Source: Desmospora profundinema (GTDB lineage Bacteria; Bacillota; Bacilli; Thermoactinomycetales; DSM-45169). Taken from it: 64,000 nt of DNA. The notes beneath the pieces are model-generated. The model made no database searches and was not told the DNA's origin. It saw only the letters and a program-made list of their open reading frames with translations. Where the stretch lies: contig NZ_JAVDQG010000009.1 in NCBI RefSeq assembly GCF_031454155.1, positions 1 to 64,000 on the forward strand, given 5' to 3'. Below, in pieces: positions 36,487 to 44,295 of the stretch; positions within the stretch are counted from its first letter, which is position 1; each line of letters opens with the position of its first letter. Made by a program: the position numbers and the translations under genes.

Positions 36487-37740
36487 ATGAAAAAAATTCA
36501 CTACGGCTGGTTTATTTTATTCTTTTCCTTTTTCGCACTGTTGACCGTGCAAGGGGCAAGATTATCCTTTGGTGCCTTCATCGTACCGTGGGAGGAGTAT
36601 TTCGGGACAAGCAGAGGAGCGATCTCGTTTGTAGGAACGTTGAGCTTCGTCGTCTATGGCATCACACAGCCGCTTATAGGAAAGGCAATCGATAAATGGG
36701 GCGTCCGAAAAGTTCTTTCTTACAGCGCGCTGATTGCTGGGACTGGAGTGGCATTAACCCTTACCGCTTCCACTTATTTGGAACTGTGGTTATGGTTTGG
36801 CATCCTTGCTTCCATCGGGTTTGGTGGAGCATCCAGCGTGGCTGCATCTGTGGCCGTTACCCGTTGGTTTAACCGAAAACGGGGGTTAGCGCTGGGGATG
36901 ATTACGGCCGGTTTCGGAGCGGGTCAATTTTTTATCGTCCCCCTCGCAATCGTGTTGATCCAAACATGGGGCTGGCCCGTTGCATCTTTGGTACTGGCAG
37001 GTATATTGATTGTTTTCGCTTTTCCGCTGCTACTTATATTTTTAAAAGACAAACCTGCCGATCTGGGGATGGAACCATATGGAGGAATGTCAGAGAAGTC
37101 CTCGCTGAACAAAGGGGATGGATCCGTTGTCACACCCGTTACATATTGGAAGCATCGGGGGTTTTGGTGTCTACTGATCCCTTATTTTGTTTGTGGTTTT
37201 ACTACTACAGGCCTGATGGATACGCACTTGGTTCCATTTGCGCATAATCATGGGTTTTCGGCTGCCACCGCCGGCGCGGCTGTGAGTCTGCTCGCTATAT
37301 TCAACATCATCGGAACGCTGGCTTCAGGACACTTTGCGGATTACTGGAATAATCGCTGGATGCTGTTTACCTTATATGCGGTCCGGGCCATAACGGTGTT
37401 TTTATTGGTTTACACACACCAACCCCAGATGTTGCTTGTTTTTTCTGTTTTGTTCGGGTTGGTGGATTTCTCCACCGTAGCCCCCACTACACTAACGGCC
37501 ACCAGACTCTTTCAATCGGTAAATGTGGGTTTGGTGTTAGGATGGCTTTCCTTTGCTCATCAAGTGGGATCGGCTTTGGGTGCTTATATTCCGGGTTGGT
37601 TGTTTGATCGAACCGGAAGTTATGAGGCGGCGTTTGTCTTTTCTTCCATTTTACTGATAGGAGCGGTGATTCTCACCTACTTTTTACCAGATTCCGCCCA
37701 GCGGGATCGAGATAAGAAACCATCCGCACTCACGACATAA
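36487..37740 (+). CDS. MFS transporter, oxalate/formate-antiporter or monocarboxylate-like
   Basis: Predicted 417-residue MFS permease with twelve TM segments. The start MKKIHYGWFILFFSFFALL and the loop motif GKAIDKWGVRKVL are typical of the OFA/monocarboxylate branch. The start at 36487 follows GAGGAGGAG. It borders the putative hydrazine cluster and could export or import its product or a precursor, but it is separated from it by a convergent cysE gene, so the link is weak. Confidence 0.88.
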   Translation: MKKIHYGWFILFFSFFALLTVQGARLSFGAFIVPWEEYFGTSRGAISFVGTLSFVVYGITQPLIGKAIDKWGVRKVLSYSALIAGTGVALTLTASTYLELWLWFGILASIGFGGASSVAASVAVTRWFNRKRGLALGMITAGFGAGQFFIVPLAIVLIQTWGWPVASLVLAGILIVFAFPLLLIFLKDKPADLGMEPYGGMSEKSSLNKGDGSVVTPVTYWKHRGFWCLLIPYFVCGFTTTGLMDTHLVPFAHNHGFSAATAGAAVSLLAIFNIIGTLASGHFADYWNNRWMLFTLYAVRAITVFLLVYTHQPQMLLVFSVLFGLVDFSTVAPTTLTATRLFQSVNVGLVLGWLSFAHQVGSALGAYIPGWLFDRTGSYEAAFVFSSILLIGAVILTYFLPDSAQRDRDKKPSALTT

Positions 37741-37744
37741 AAAC

Positions 37745-37788
37745 ACTAAAACCGGGATCGGCTATATAGCCGATCCCGGTTTTTTAGT
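37745..37788. terminator. Strong bidirectional terminator
   Basis: AAAACCGGGATCGGCTA and its exact complement form a 16-bp stem with T runs on both strands, between convergent MFS and cysE genes. Confidence 0.95.
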
Positions 37789-38476
37789 TTACTTTCGGCT
37801 TTTCCTTTTTCGATTCATTTAACTGGTGATGAATCTTATGCATGCTTACCCATAGCAACCATAATTCACGTTCTGTTTTTCGAAATGCTTGAGTGACGGG
37901 GTCTGGTAAATGGGTATGGTCTAACGGTTGTTTTACAGATTTTCCGTCTTTGATGACAACTTTACCTGGGATTCCTACAACAGTAGAGTTTTCAGGGACA
38001 TCTTTTAAGACAACCGATCCGGCACCGATTTTTGCGTTTGCACCTACCGTGATGGCACCTAGTATTTTGGCACCTGCAGATATCAACACATGATGGTGAA
38101 TGGTTGGATGTCTTTTCCCTCTTTCTTTTCCGGTTCCCCCCAGTGTCACACCTTGATAAAGCGTGACATAATCGCCGATTTCACATGTTTCCCCAATGAC
38201 GACCCCCATCCCATGATCGATGAAGAACCCTTTTCCAATTACAGCACCGGGATGGATTTCAATACCTGTGGCAAAACGGGCTAGTTGTGATAGTGCTCTT
38301 GCCAAAAAGAAGTACTTATTTCTATGTAGAATATGGGCGATGCGGTGAAGCCAGATCGCATGCAATCCGGAGTATGTGAATATCACCTCCGGTAACGAGC
38401 GGGCTGCAGGGTCATTATCAAATACTGCCCGAATATCGGATCGCATGATTGTAAGTAATCCAGCACCTTGTCCCAT
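37784..38476 (-). CDS. cysE: Serine O-acetyltransferase CysE-like
   Basis: Predicted 230-residue serine acetyltransferase. The N-terminal helical domain is followed by the left-handed beta-helix built of hexapeptide repeats ([53 protein letters not shown]), with the catalytic His in IDHG. It makes O-acetylserine from serine and acetyl-CoA for cysteine synthesis. GGGAGG stands seven bases before the ATG. It is divergent from the RRNPP-like regulator; O-acetylserine could alternatively feed the adjacent cluster, which is speculation. Confidence 0.93.
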   Translation of the reverse strand: MGQGAGLLTIMRSDIRAVFDNDPAARSLPEVIFTYSGLHAIWLHRIAHILHRNKYFFLARALSQLARFATGIEIHPGAVIGKGFFIDHGMGVVIGETCEIGDYVTLYQGVTLGGTGKERGKRHPTIHHHVLISAGAKILGAITVGANAKIGAGSVVLKDVPENSTVVGIPGKVVIKDGKSVKQPLDHTHLPDPVTQAFRKTERELWLLWVSMHKIHHQLNESKKEKPKVN

Positions 38477-38781
38477 CAATAGACCTCCCTATGGGTATCG
38501 GTTAATTTTCAAGCGGTAACGATACGGGACTTTCTCGATCGGTCTCATAGGTGCGTTGATAAAGTAAATGCATAAAAACGAAATATAGGAAATCGTGAAT
38601 GTTTCATTCCTCCTGATCTTTCGGGTTTGTTTAAGAGTATACAGTAAATTGAAAATAACATAATTTTTGATAATCGAGTTGCAACCCCTTTCGTTATAAA
38701 AAAATACAGCGATCCTCCTCATTTTAATAATTTTATGCAATAATGTATTTCCATTCCGTTTTCCTTTAGGAGGGGTCATCC
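38477..38781. other. AT-rich divergent intergenic region
   Basis: This 305-base gap between cysE and the regulator gene has low GC and several promoter-like boxes (minus strand TATACT near 38640; plus strand TATAAA near 38695 and TTTAATAATTTTATG near 38733). No convincing gene or riboswitch is visible. It probably holds both divergent promoters and operator sites for the regulator. Confidence 0.5.
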
Positions 38782-39678
38782 ATGCAGGAGCTAAGTTTGG
38801 GTCCGGTTATTAAGGATCTTCGGTTGCGATTGGGAATGACTCAAAAGCAATTGGCGGAAGGCATTTGTACCCAAGCGGAGATCAGCAGAATTGAAAGCGG
38901 AAAGAATGTTCCATGCGTCGATATTTTGTACGCGATCAGCAGAAAGTGCGGGGTCACCATGAATTATTTTTTCAGTAGAAGACATGATGTGGATGATAGT
39001 TACATATTGACTACCAAAGAGACCATTCGGGATATGGTCCATGAAAAACGATATGAAGAAGTGAGAACGCTTGTGGAGGAAGCGATTGAAAATCCATGTT
39101 TTCAAGATCCCCACGAACAAAAATTTTTATGGTGGCATAAAGGAATAATCTTCTATTATCTGGACCAAGATGATGTTTCTGCGAGTAAAGCTTTGCAATA
39201 TGCTATAAGCATGAAGACGTCAGCATTATCAATCACGGAGATCGATGTGGAGATAATGATCACCCAAGCAAATATATTATTGGAAACAGGCATGATTCGA
39301 GAGGCAATACGAAGATACGAAACGTGCCTGGCGGAGTTTAAGCGTCTATCAGAAAAAAAAAATCCTCTCATCTACATTCGAATTCTATACAACATGGGGC
39401 TCGCACTAGACTGTTTGGGAAAATATCAAGAGGCAATCGAACGCATCGAACTAGCCATCAAATACTGCAAACGGGAACGAACCCTCTATTTATTAGGGGA
39501 GCTGTATTATCAGCTCAGCTTTTCACAGTACAACTTAAACAAAGTGGGAGCTGCCCTGGAGTACGCTACCTTGGCCTATAGCCTATTCCGGGTGATGGAT
39601 AAAGCGGACCGTCTAAAGAATACAGAGAATTTGTTGTATTCAATCAAAGAGAAGCTGCGATACGGTGTGATGTTATAA
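38782..39678 (+). CDS. RRNPP-like HTH + TPR regulator (Rgg/PlcR type)
   Basis: Predicted 298-residue regulator. Residues about 6-62 are an XRE-type HTH (LRLGMTQKQLAEGICTQAEISRIESG); the rest is a TPR-like helical array (LEEAIENP, YYLDQDDVSASKALQYA, YNMGLALDCLGKYQEAIERIELAI). This architecture is that of peptide-responsive quorum-sensing regulators (PlcR, Rgg, NprR) in Firmicutes. It is followed by its own terminator and then, in the same direction, the cupin-MetRS operon, so it is the likely pathway-specific regulator. No classical signal-peptide-bearing cognate peptide gene was found next to it. AGGAGG precedes the ATG. Confidence 0.85.
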   Translation: MQELSLGPVIKDLRLRLGMTQKQLAEGICTQAEISRIESGKNVPCVDILYAISRKCGVTMNYFFSRRHDVDDSYILTTKETIRDMVHEKRYEEVRTLVEEAIENPCFQDPHEQKFLWWHKGIIFYYLDQDDVSASKALQYAISMKTSALSITEIDVEIMITQANILLETGMIREAIRRYETCLAEFKRLSEKKNPLIYIRILYNMGLALDCLGKYQEAIERIELAIKYCKRERTLYLLGELYYQLSFSQYNLNKVGAALEYATLAYSLFRVMDKADRLKNTENLLYSIKEKLRYGVML

Positions 39679-39698
39679 CCCGATTCTCGGGTTTTTTT
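39677..39698 (+). terminator. Terminator of the regulator gene
   Basis: AACCCGA and TCGGGTT pair around TTC and are followed by T7; the stem overlaps the stop codon. The biosynthetic operon therefore needs its own promoter in 39699-39843. Confidence 0.85.
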
Positions 39699-39843
39699 GT
39701 TCATAATTATTTGTATATTGAATGACCGTTAGGGACTTTAACCTGGCCTGCTCGTTTTTCTTACCGGATAAGACGACCAGATCGCAAACGCAAAGGTTCC
39801 CCAGTTTTGGTACATTGCTTACAGATGAAAGGAGGATGAATAT

Positions 39844-40209
39844 ATGAAAATTCAACGCTTGGATCGAGAAAATTTGGGATTTGAGTACAATCTATATGCA
39901 CAGCGCACCTTTCCCTGGAAGCAGGTTGTTACACCACCGTTTGAAGGAGCATGGTGTGTCTTGCCGCCTGGACAACAATCAACCCCGCACAGTCATGAAG
40001 AAAAAGAGACGTTTATTATTGTAAAGGGTACCGGACAAGTGGTGACGGATCATGAGAAGGATGTGGTAAAAACAGGGGATGTGATCTATTTTGAACCGCA
40101 TACCGAACACAGCATTATCAATATAGGCGGCGAAGATCTGGAATTTTTCTCCGTATGGTGGTGGGATAAACAAAACCAAATTCAGACGGCTGAGGACTAC
40201 AGTATTTAA
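39844..40209 (+). CDS. Single-domain cupin, hydrazine-synthetase cupin half (proposed)
   Basis: Predicted 121-residue cupin. Motif 1 supplies His49, His51 and Glu55 (PHSHEEKE) and motif 2 His89 (PHTEHSIIN), a complete metal site. The protein ends with an aromatic WWWDK stretch. It is the first gene of the operon, 18 bases before a MetRS-like gene. In known hydrazine synthetases (Spb40 of s56-p1, and the pyrazofurin and triacsin counterparts) a cupin is fused in front of a MetRS-like domain, in the same order as these two genes. By analogy it would catalyse the N-N-forming rearrangement of an aminoacyl ester of an N-hydroxylated amino acid. AAAGGAGGATG precedes the ATG. Confidence 0.85.
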   Translation: MKIQRLDRENLGFEYNLYAQRTFPWKQVVTPPFEGAWCVLPPGQQSTPHSHEEKETFIIVKGTGQVVTDHEKDVVKTGDVIYFEPHTEHSIINIGGEDLEFFSVWWWDKQNQIQTAEDYSI

Positions 40210-40226
40210 AAAGGAGGGTGCATACG

Positions 40227-41909
40227 ATGGGATCCACACAACGATATCTGGTCACAGCAGCTCCACCGACGCCCAACGGTGATCTGCATATTGGCCATTT
40301 GGCTGGCCCGTTTCTGGGTGCGGATGTTTTTTCCCGGTTTAGACGCCTGGAAGGCCATGATGTACTCTACCTCTCCTATACCGACGATTATCAGGAATAC
40401 GTACAGAGAACCGCTTTGGAGAATGGAGAGACAGCGCAATCGACAGCCGATCGCTTTACTCGCTCCATGCAGAAGACGCTACGCTTAAGTGAGATGCATC
40501 CCGATCATTTTTTTATCCCCAGGTCAGGTGAAACCCATCGTGAGGTGATGCAATCTTTCTTTCAAGATCTTTACCGGCAAGGAAGTATTAAAATTGAAAC
40601 AGTAGCAACATATTATTGTGAACATTGCCGATTCCATTGTTATGAGGGGTTGGTTCGCGGCCATTGCCACTATTGTGGAGACCCCTCTGACGCGACCTAT
40701 TGTGAAAGTTGCGGCTTTCCCCAGGAGCCAGGCAAATTAAAGGATGCCCACTGTACACAATGCGGACAAACCCTCGCCATTCGATACGAAAAACGCGCCT
40801 TTTTTCGACTTGCGGATTGGAAAAGGGAGTTGGAATCGTATTATTCCAAAAAGAGAAGCTGGCGGCCACGTCTTCAACAATTATGCAAGCAGTTGTTAAA
40901 CACCGTGGAAAAGGTTCCGGTCAGCCGTTTGTTTCCATTGGGAATTCCGGTTCCCCTCGAAGAAATGGAGGAGCAGGTGTTAGACACCTGGTATGGAGGG
41001 GCCGCTGGATATATCAGTGCCACCCGCGATTGGGCCGAAGCCATGGGAAAGCCGGAGCGATGGAAAGCATTTTGGGAATCGGAGGATACAAAGTGGGTAG
41101 GCTTCCTTGGCTTTGATTGCGGCTTTTCTCACGGGTTGCTCTATCCTGCTATGTTAAAAGCCCAGGATCGATATATGCTCCCCCACACGATGATCACGAA
41201 TGAATTTTATCGTTTGGATAATCGGAAAATTTCCACCAGTCGTCGTCACGCCATTTGGGGAGAAGATATTTTCACGAAAATGGACCCCAGCGCCGTTCGT
41301 TTTTATCTATGTCTAACGGCCCCTGAACAGGAGCAGACCAATTTCAGTACCGTACAGTTTCGGGACTTGGTTAATAAAACCTTGGTGGAGAAGTGGAATC
41401 CATGGTTGTTAAGCCTTCTCAGACAGTCTGCCAAACTGGGGACGGTCGATCTCAGTCTGTCAAGGAATCGTGTTATTCACCCTCATTCCTTACGTTTACA
41501 GGAATACACCCTGTATGTCATAAAGACGGTTTCCCGCTATTTGAGTGAAGATACGTTCTCCTTACGAGAAGCTGCACGTGAAATAACCCTCTATGCCACA
41601 GAAGCCATTTCACATTACCACCATATCTGCAAATCTTACACCAATCGTCTTTCCGATTTGGCAACCAACCTGGAAGCTGCCAGAACATTGTCGGTAATCG
41701 CTGCTCCGTTCATGCCCGGCTTTTCCCGATCTCTTCGTGACGCTCTGGGAGAAGAACCAAACACCCGCGATTTCTTGTGGCGGGACTTGTTTAAGGATCG
41801 GGTATTGTTGACCCCTCAGGTTCCCCGGGATCCCTTTTTCTCCAAGGTGGATGAGAAACAGTTGACACAGCTGTATACCAAAACACCAGGTGGTGCGAAA
41901 GTGGGGTGA
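40227..41909 (+). CDS. MetRS-like protein, hydrazine-synthetase ligase half (proposed)
   Basis: Predicted 560-residue class I synthetase-like protein. HIGH is intact at residues 21-24; four CxxC pairs (Cys131/134, 147/150, 159/162, 176/179) make a MetRS-type double zinc knuckle; the KMSKS loop is altered to KISTS at 334-338. A helical C-terminal domain follows. A housekeeping MetRS would not be embedded in an operon with a cupin and an N-hydroxylase. In s56-p1-type pathways the MetRS-like domain adenylates an amino acid and esterifies it to the hydroxylamine oxygen without tRNA. AAGGAGGG precedes the ATG at 40227. A resistant or secondary MetRS is the alternative. Confidence 0.85.
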   Translation: MGSTQRYLVTAAPPTPNGDLHIGHLAGPFLGADVFSRFRRLEGHDVLYLSYTDDYQEYVQRTALENGETAQSTADRFTRSMQKTLRLSEMHPDHFFIPRSGETHREVMQSFFQDLYRQGSIKIETVATYYCEHCRFHCYEGLVRGHCHYCGDPSDATYCESCGFPQEPGKLKDAHCTQCGQTLAIRYEKRAFFRLADWKRELESYYSKKRSWRPRLQQLCKQLLNTVEKVPVSRLFPLGIPVPLEEMEEQVLDTWYGGAAGYISATRDWAEAMGKPERWKAFWESEDTKWVGFLGFDCGFSHGLLYPAMLKAQDRYMLPHTMITNEFYRLDNRKISTSRRHAIWGEDIFTKMDPSAVRFYLCLTAPEQEQTNFSTVQFRDLVNKTLVEKWNPWLLSLLRQSAKLGTVDLSLSRNRVIHPHSLRLQEYTLYVIKTVSRYLSEDTFSLREAAREITLYATEAISHYHHICKSYTNRLSDLATNLEAARTLSVIAAPFMPGFSRSLRDALGEEPNTRDFLWRDLFKDRVLLTPQVPRDPFFSKVDEKQLTQLYTKTPGGAKVG

Positions 41910-42955
41910 AAACGGTGAAACTGGGTATTGCAGGTGCGTTTTCCGGAACGCGTACGGCGCACACGCCGCAATTGAAGTGGGGAGCTTTGCTGGCAGTTCG
42001 CCACTGGGAGCTTCGAAAGGGGACAAGCATTCGCGTTTATTTCGGAGACGAACAAGCAGATGGACGGTTGGCCCCTAAAGTGGCTCGTGATTTGACAGCT
42101 GAGAAGGTGGACGGTGTGGTAGGACATTTCAGCAGTGAATGTGCGATCGCGGCGGCTCCGATTTATCAGGAGGCGGGAATTCCCTTGATGGTTCCCGCCG
42201 CTACTCATCCTGATTTGAGCAAATGGCCCCACGTCTTTCGATTGTGCGCTCAAGATGAACAATTGGCTCGGTTAATGGCAAAGTGGGTTTCGGATCGTTT
42301 CTCCTCAAGCCGTGTGATATTGGTGGATGATGGTAGTCTCTATGGGCGACGACTGATGGATTATGTCGATATTTTTCTCGATCAACAAAGCTTGGGGCCG
42401 CTTACTCGGGTGACGTGGTCCCATCAAATGGATCCTTCGGAAAAGAAGTTAATCACAAGAAAATGGGAGAAGCGTTATCAAGCGGTCTTGTTTGGGGGGC
42501 GGAGTCATGTGGCGGGAGATTTGGCTGATACCTTTACCAGCCAAGGAAGTCATCTTCCGCTTCTCTTTGGGGATGATGCGTTAAACCCGCAGTTTCTTCA
42601 ACAGATAGAAAGAGATTGCGGTGTCGTATGGGTTATGGGTTTTCTGCCGCCAAAGTATAGCCGCAAAACGGCCCCATTTATCGACGACTATCAACGGATC
42701 AATCATGACAATCCAGGTTACTATGCGGCGGCTACCTACGCAGCAACAGAGATTCTGTTACAGGCAGTGGAAAAAAGAAAGAAGGGGGAGGAGGGGCTGC
42801 TGCAGCTAATCTCCGCCAACAAATGGGACAGTTTATTGGGTGAGGTGGTATTTGACGAACAGGGAGACTGGGAGGAGTGCTCTCTTGGAGTGTGGGAAGT
42901 AAAAAAAGGCGGATTTCATTTATTGGAACGGTGTGTGATTCCACTTGAAATCTGA
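41906..42955 (+). CDS. Cytoplasmic type-1 periplasmic-binding-fold protein
   Basis: Predicted 349-residue protein of the Leu/Ile/Val-binding (Peripla_BP_6) fold: KLGIAGAFSGTRTAHTPQLKWGALLA at the start, VDGVVGHFSSECAIAAAPIYQEAGIPLMVPAATHP near residue 70, and VFRLCAQDEQ. Unlike transporter components it has no signal peptide or lipobox, and no permease or ATPase genes are near. It overlaps the MetRS-like gene by four bases (GTGA). It may be an intracellular ligand sensor, like AmiC, or a substrate-binding or enzymatic adaptation specific to this pathway. Confidence 0.85.
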   Translation: MKTVKLGIAGAFSGTRTAHTPQLKWGALLAVRHWELRKGTSIRVYFGDEQADGRLAPKVARDLTAEKVDGVVGHFSSECAIAAAPIYQEAGIPLMVPAATHPDLSKWPHVFRLCAQDEQLARLMAKWVSDRFSSSRVILVDDGSLYGRRLMDYVDIFLDQQSLGPLTRVTWSHQMDPSEKKLITRKWEKRYQAVLFGGRSHVAGDLADTFTSQGSHLPLLFGDDALNPQFLQQIERDCGVVWVMGFLPPKYSRKTAPFIDDYQRINHDNPGYYAAATYAATEILLQAVEKRKKGEEGLLQLISANKWDSLLGEVVFDEQGDWEECSLGVWEVKKGGFHLLERCVIPLEI

Positions 42956-42969
42956 TTGGGGGTATCACT

Positions 42970-44295
42970 ATGCGAGAAAATAATATCCAACCTACTTATG
43001 ATCTGATCGGTGTCGGTTTTGGTCCGGCGGGAATCGCTTTGGCTGCCGTCATGGCGGACGACGAGGAGGAAACAGGGCAGCATCAAATGGACCGATTATT
43101 TTTTGAAAAAGCAGCCGATTCTTCCTGGCAACCGAATATGCTCCTATCCGGTACCGACATTCAACATCATTTTTTACGTGATTTTGCCACGCCGCGTAAT
43201 CCCCGCAGCCGTTTCACTTTCCCTAATTACCTGGTGGAGAAAAACCGTTTGTTCGCTTTTGGACACTTAGGGGGTGTGGCGGGACGGATCGAATGGTCCG
43301 ACTATGTCAATTGGTGTGCACAACAGTTAACCGAGCATGTTCGTTATCGTCATGAAGTATTGGAAGTGGAGCCGGTCGTATCGGCATCTGCCGTTCAGTA
43401 TTTAAACGTATGGGTTCGAGAGTTGGAGACCGGACGAACACAGATGTTTCAGACGCGGGATATGGCTGTTAATGTGGGACGCATCCCTCATATTCCGGAC
43501 CTGTATCGAGCTTATCTGGGAGAGAATGTATTTCATTCGCATCAATTTCTTCAACGGTTGTCCGCTCATCATTCTCGGGATGACCATACGTTTGTTGTTG
43601 TTGGCTCGGGTCAAAATGCCATTGAGGTCATCTTAAGTTTGAGGGATCGTTATCCGACCGCTTCCATTTATTCGATTAATCGAAACGTCGGCTTTCAGCT
43701 GATGGATACGGGTCATTTTAGTAATGAAGTCTTTTTCCCCGAATTTACCGATTATTTTTATCACTTGAGCCAAGAGAACAGAGATAAGTTGTTTGAAAAG
43801 ATGAAGTATACCAACTATTCGGTGGTGGATTATGACGTAAGCCGGGATCTTTACTGGAAGGTATATGAAGATCGTGTACAGGGAAGGAACCGGCTTCATA
43901 TTACTCGATGTACACAAGTGGTGGATATAAAGCGGGAAGACAGTCGTTATCACCTGACGTTGGAAGATATATATACGCAACAAACACGCACCGTTTCCGC
44001 AGACACGATCATTTTATGTACAGGGTTTAAGGAGCCAAAGATGCCTGCAATCCTAAACCCTTTAGAAGAATATCTGTTGAAGGATGAGGCGGGGTGCCTA
44101 AAGATCACGCGTGATTACCGCATTCAAACGACGGCAGCGTTCAAATCCAGATTATTTATTAACGGGCTGACGGAACGAACCCATGGGATCAGTGACTCTA
44201 CCTCCTTTAGTATGATGGCCCTGAAAGCACAGCGGATTTACGAGACGTTAAAAGAATCCTGTCATAAAGAAGTGGTACAGGGGGCGGGAAAATGA
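42970..44295 (+). CDS. SidA/IucD/PvdA-family N-hydroxylase (lysine or ornithine)
   Basis: Predicted 441-residue flavoprotein N-monooxygenase. The FAD motif GVGFGPAG lies at residues 14-21, the substrate-loop pattern TDIQHHFLRDFATPRNP near 62-78, the NADPH motif VVVGSGQNA near 209-217 and the C-terminal ATG-like motif ERTHGISDSTSF near 407-418. The family hydroxylates the side-chain amine of lysine or ornithine with O2 and NADPH. No siderophore synthetase is nearby; with the cupin and MetRS-like genes its product is the expected hydroxylamine substrate for N-N bond formation. It overlaps the aminotransferase gene (ATGA). Confidence 0.92.
   Translation: MRENNIQPTYDLIGVGFGPAGIALAAVMADDEEETGQHQMDRLFFEKAADSSWQPNMLLSGTDIQHHFLRDFATPRNPRSRFTFPNYLVEKNRLFAFGHLGGVAGRIEWSDYVNWCAQQLTEHVRYRHEVLEVEPVVSASAVQYLNVWVRELETGRTQMFQTRDMAVNVGRIPHIPDLYRAYLGENVFHSHQFLQRLSAHHSRDDHTFVVVGSGQNAIEVILSLRDRYPTASIYSINRNVGFQLMDTGHFSNEVFFPEFTDYFYHLSQENRDKLFEKMKYTNYSVVDYDVSRDLYWKVYEDRVQGRNRLHITRCTQVVDIKREDSRYHLTLEDIYTQQTRTVSADTIILCTGFKEPKMPAILNPLEEYLLKDEAGCLKITRDYRIQTTAAFKSRLFINGLTERTHGISDSTSFSMMALKAQRIYETLKESCHKEVVQGAGK

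Noticed and set aside
38489-38779. 96-codon minus-strand frame between cysE and the regulator gene
   Set aside because: It overlaps the promoter regions of both genes, lacks a ribosome site and has AT-driven composition.
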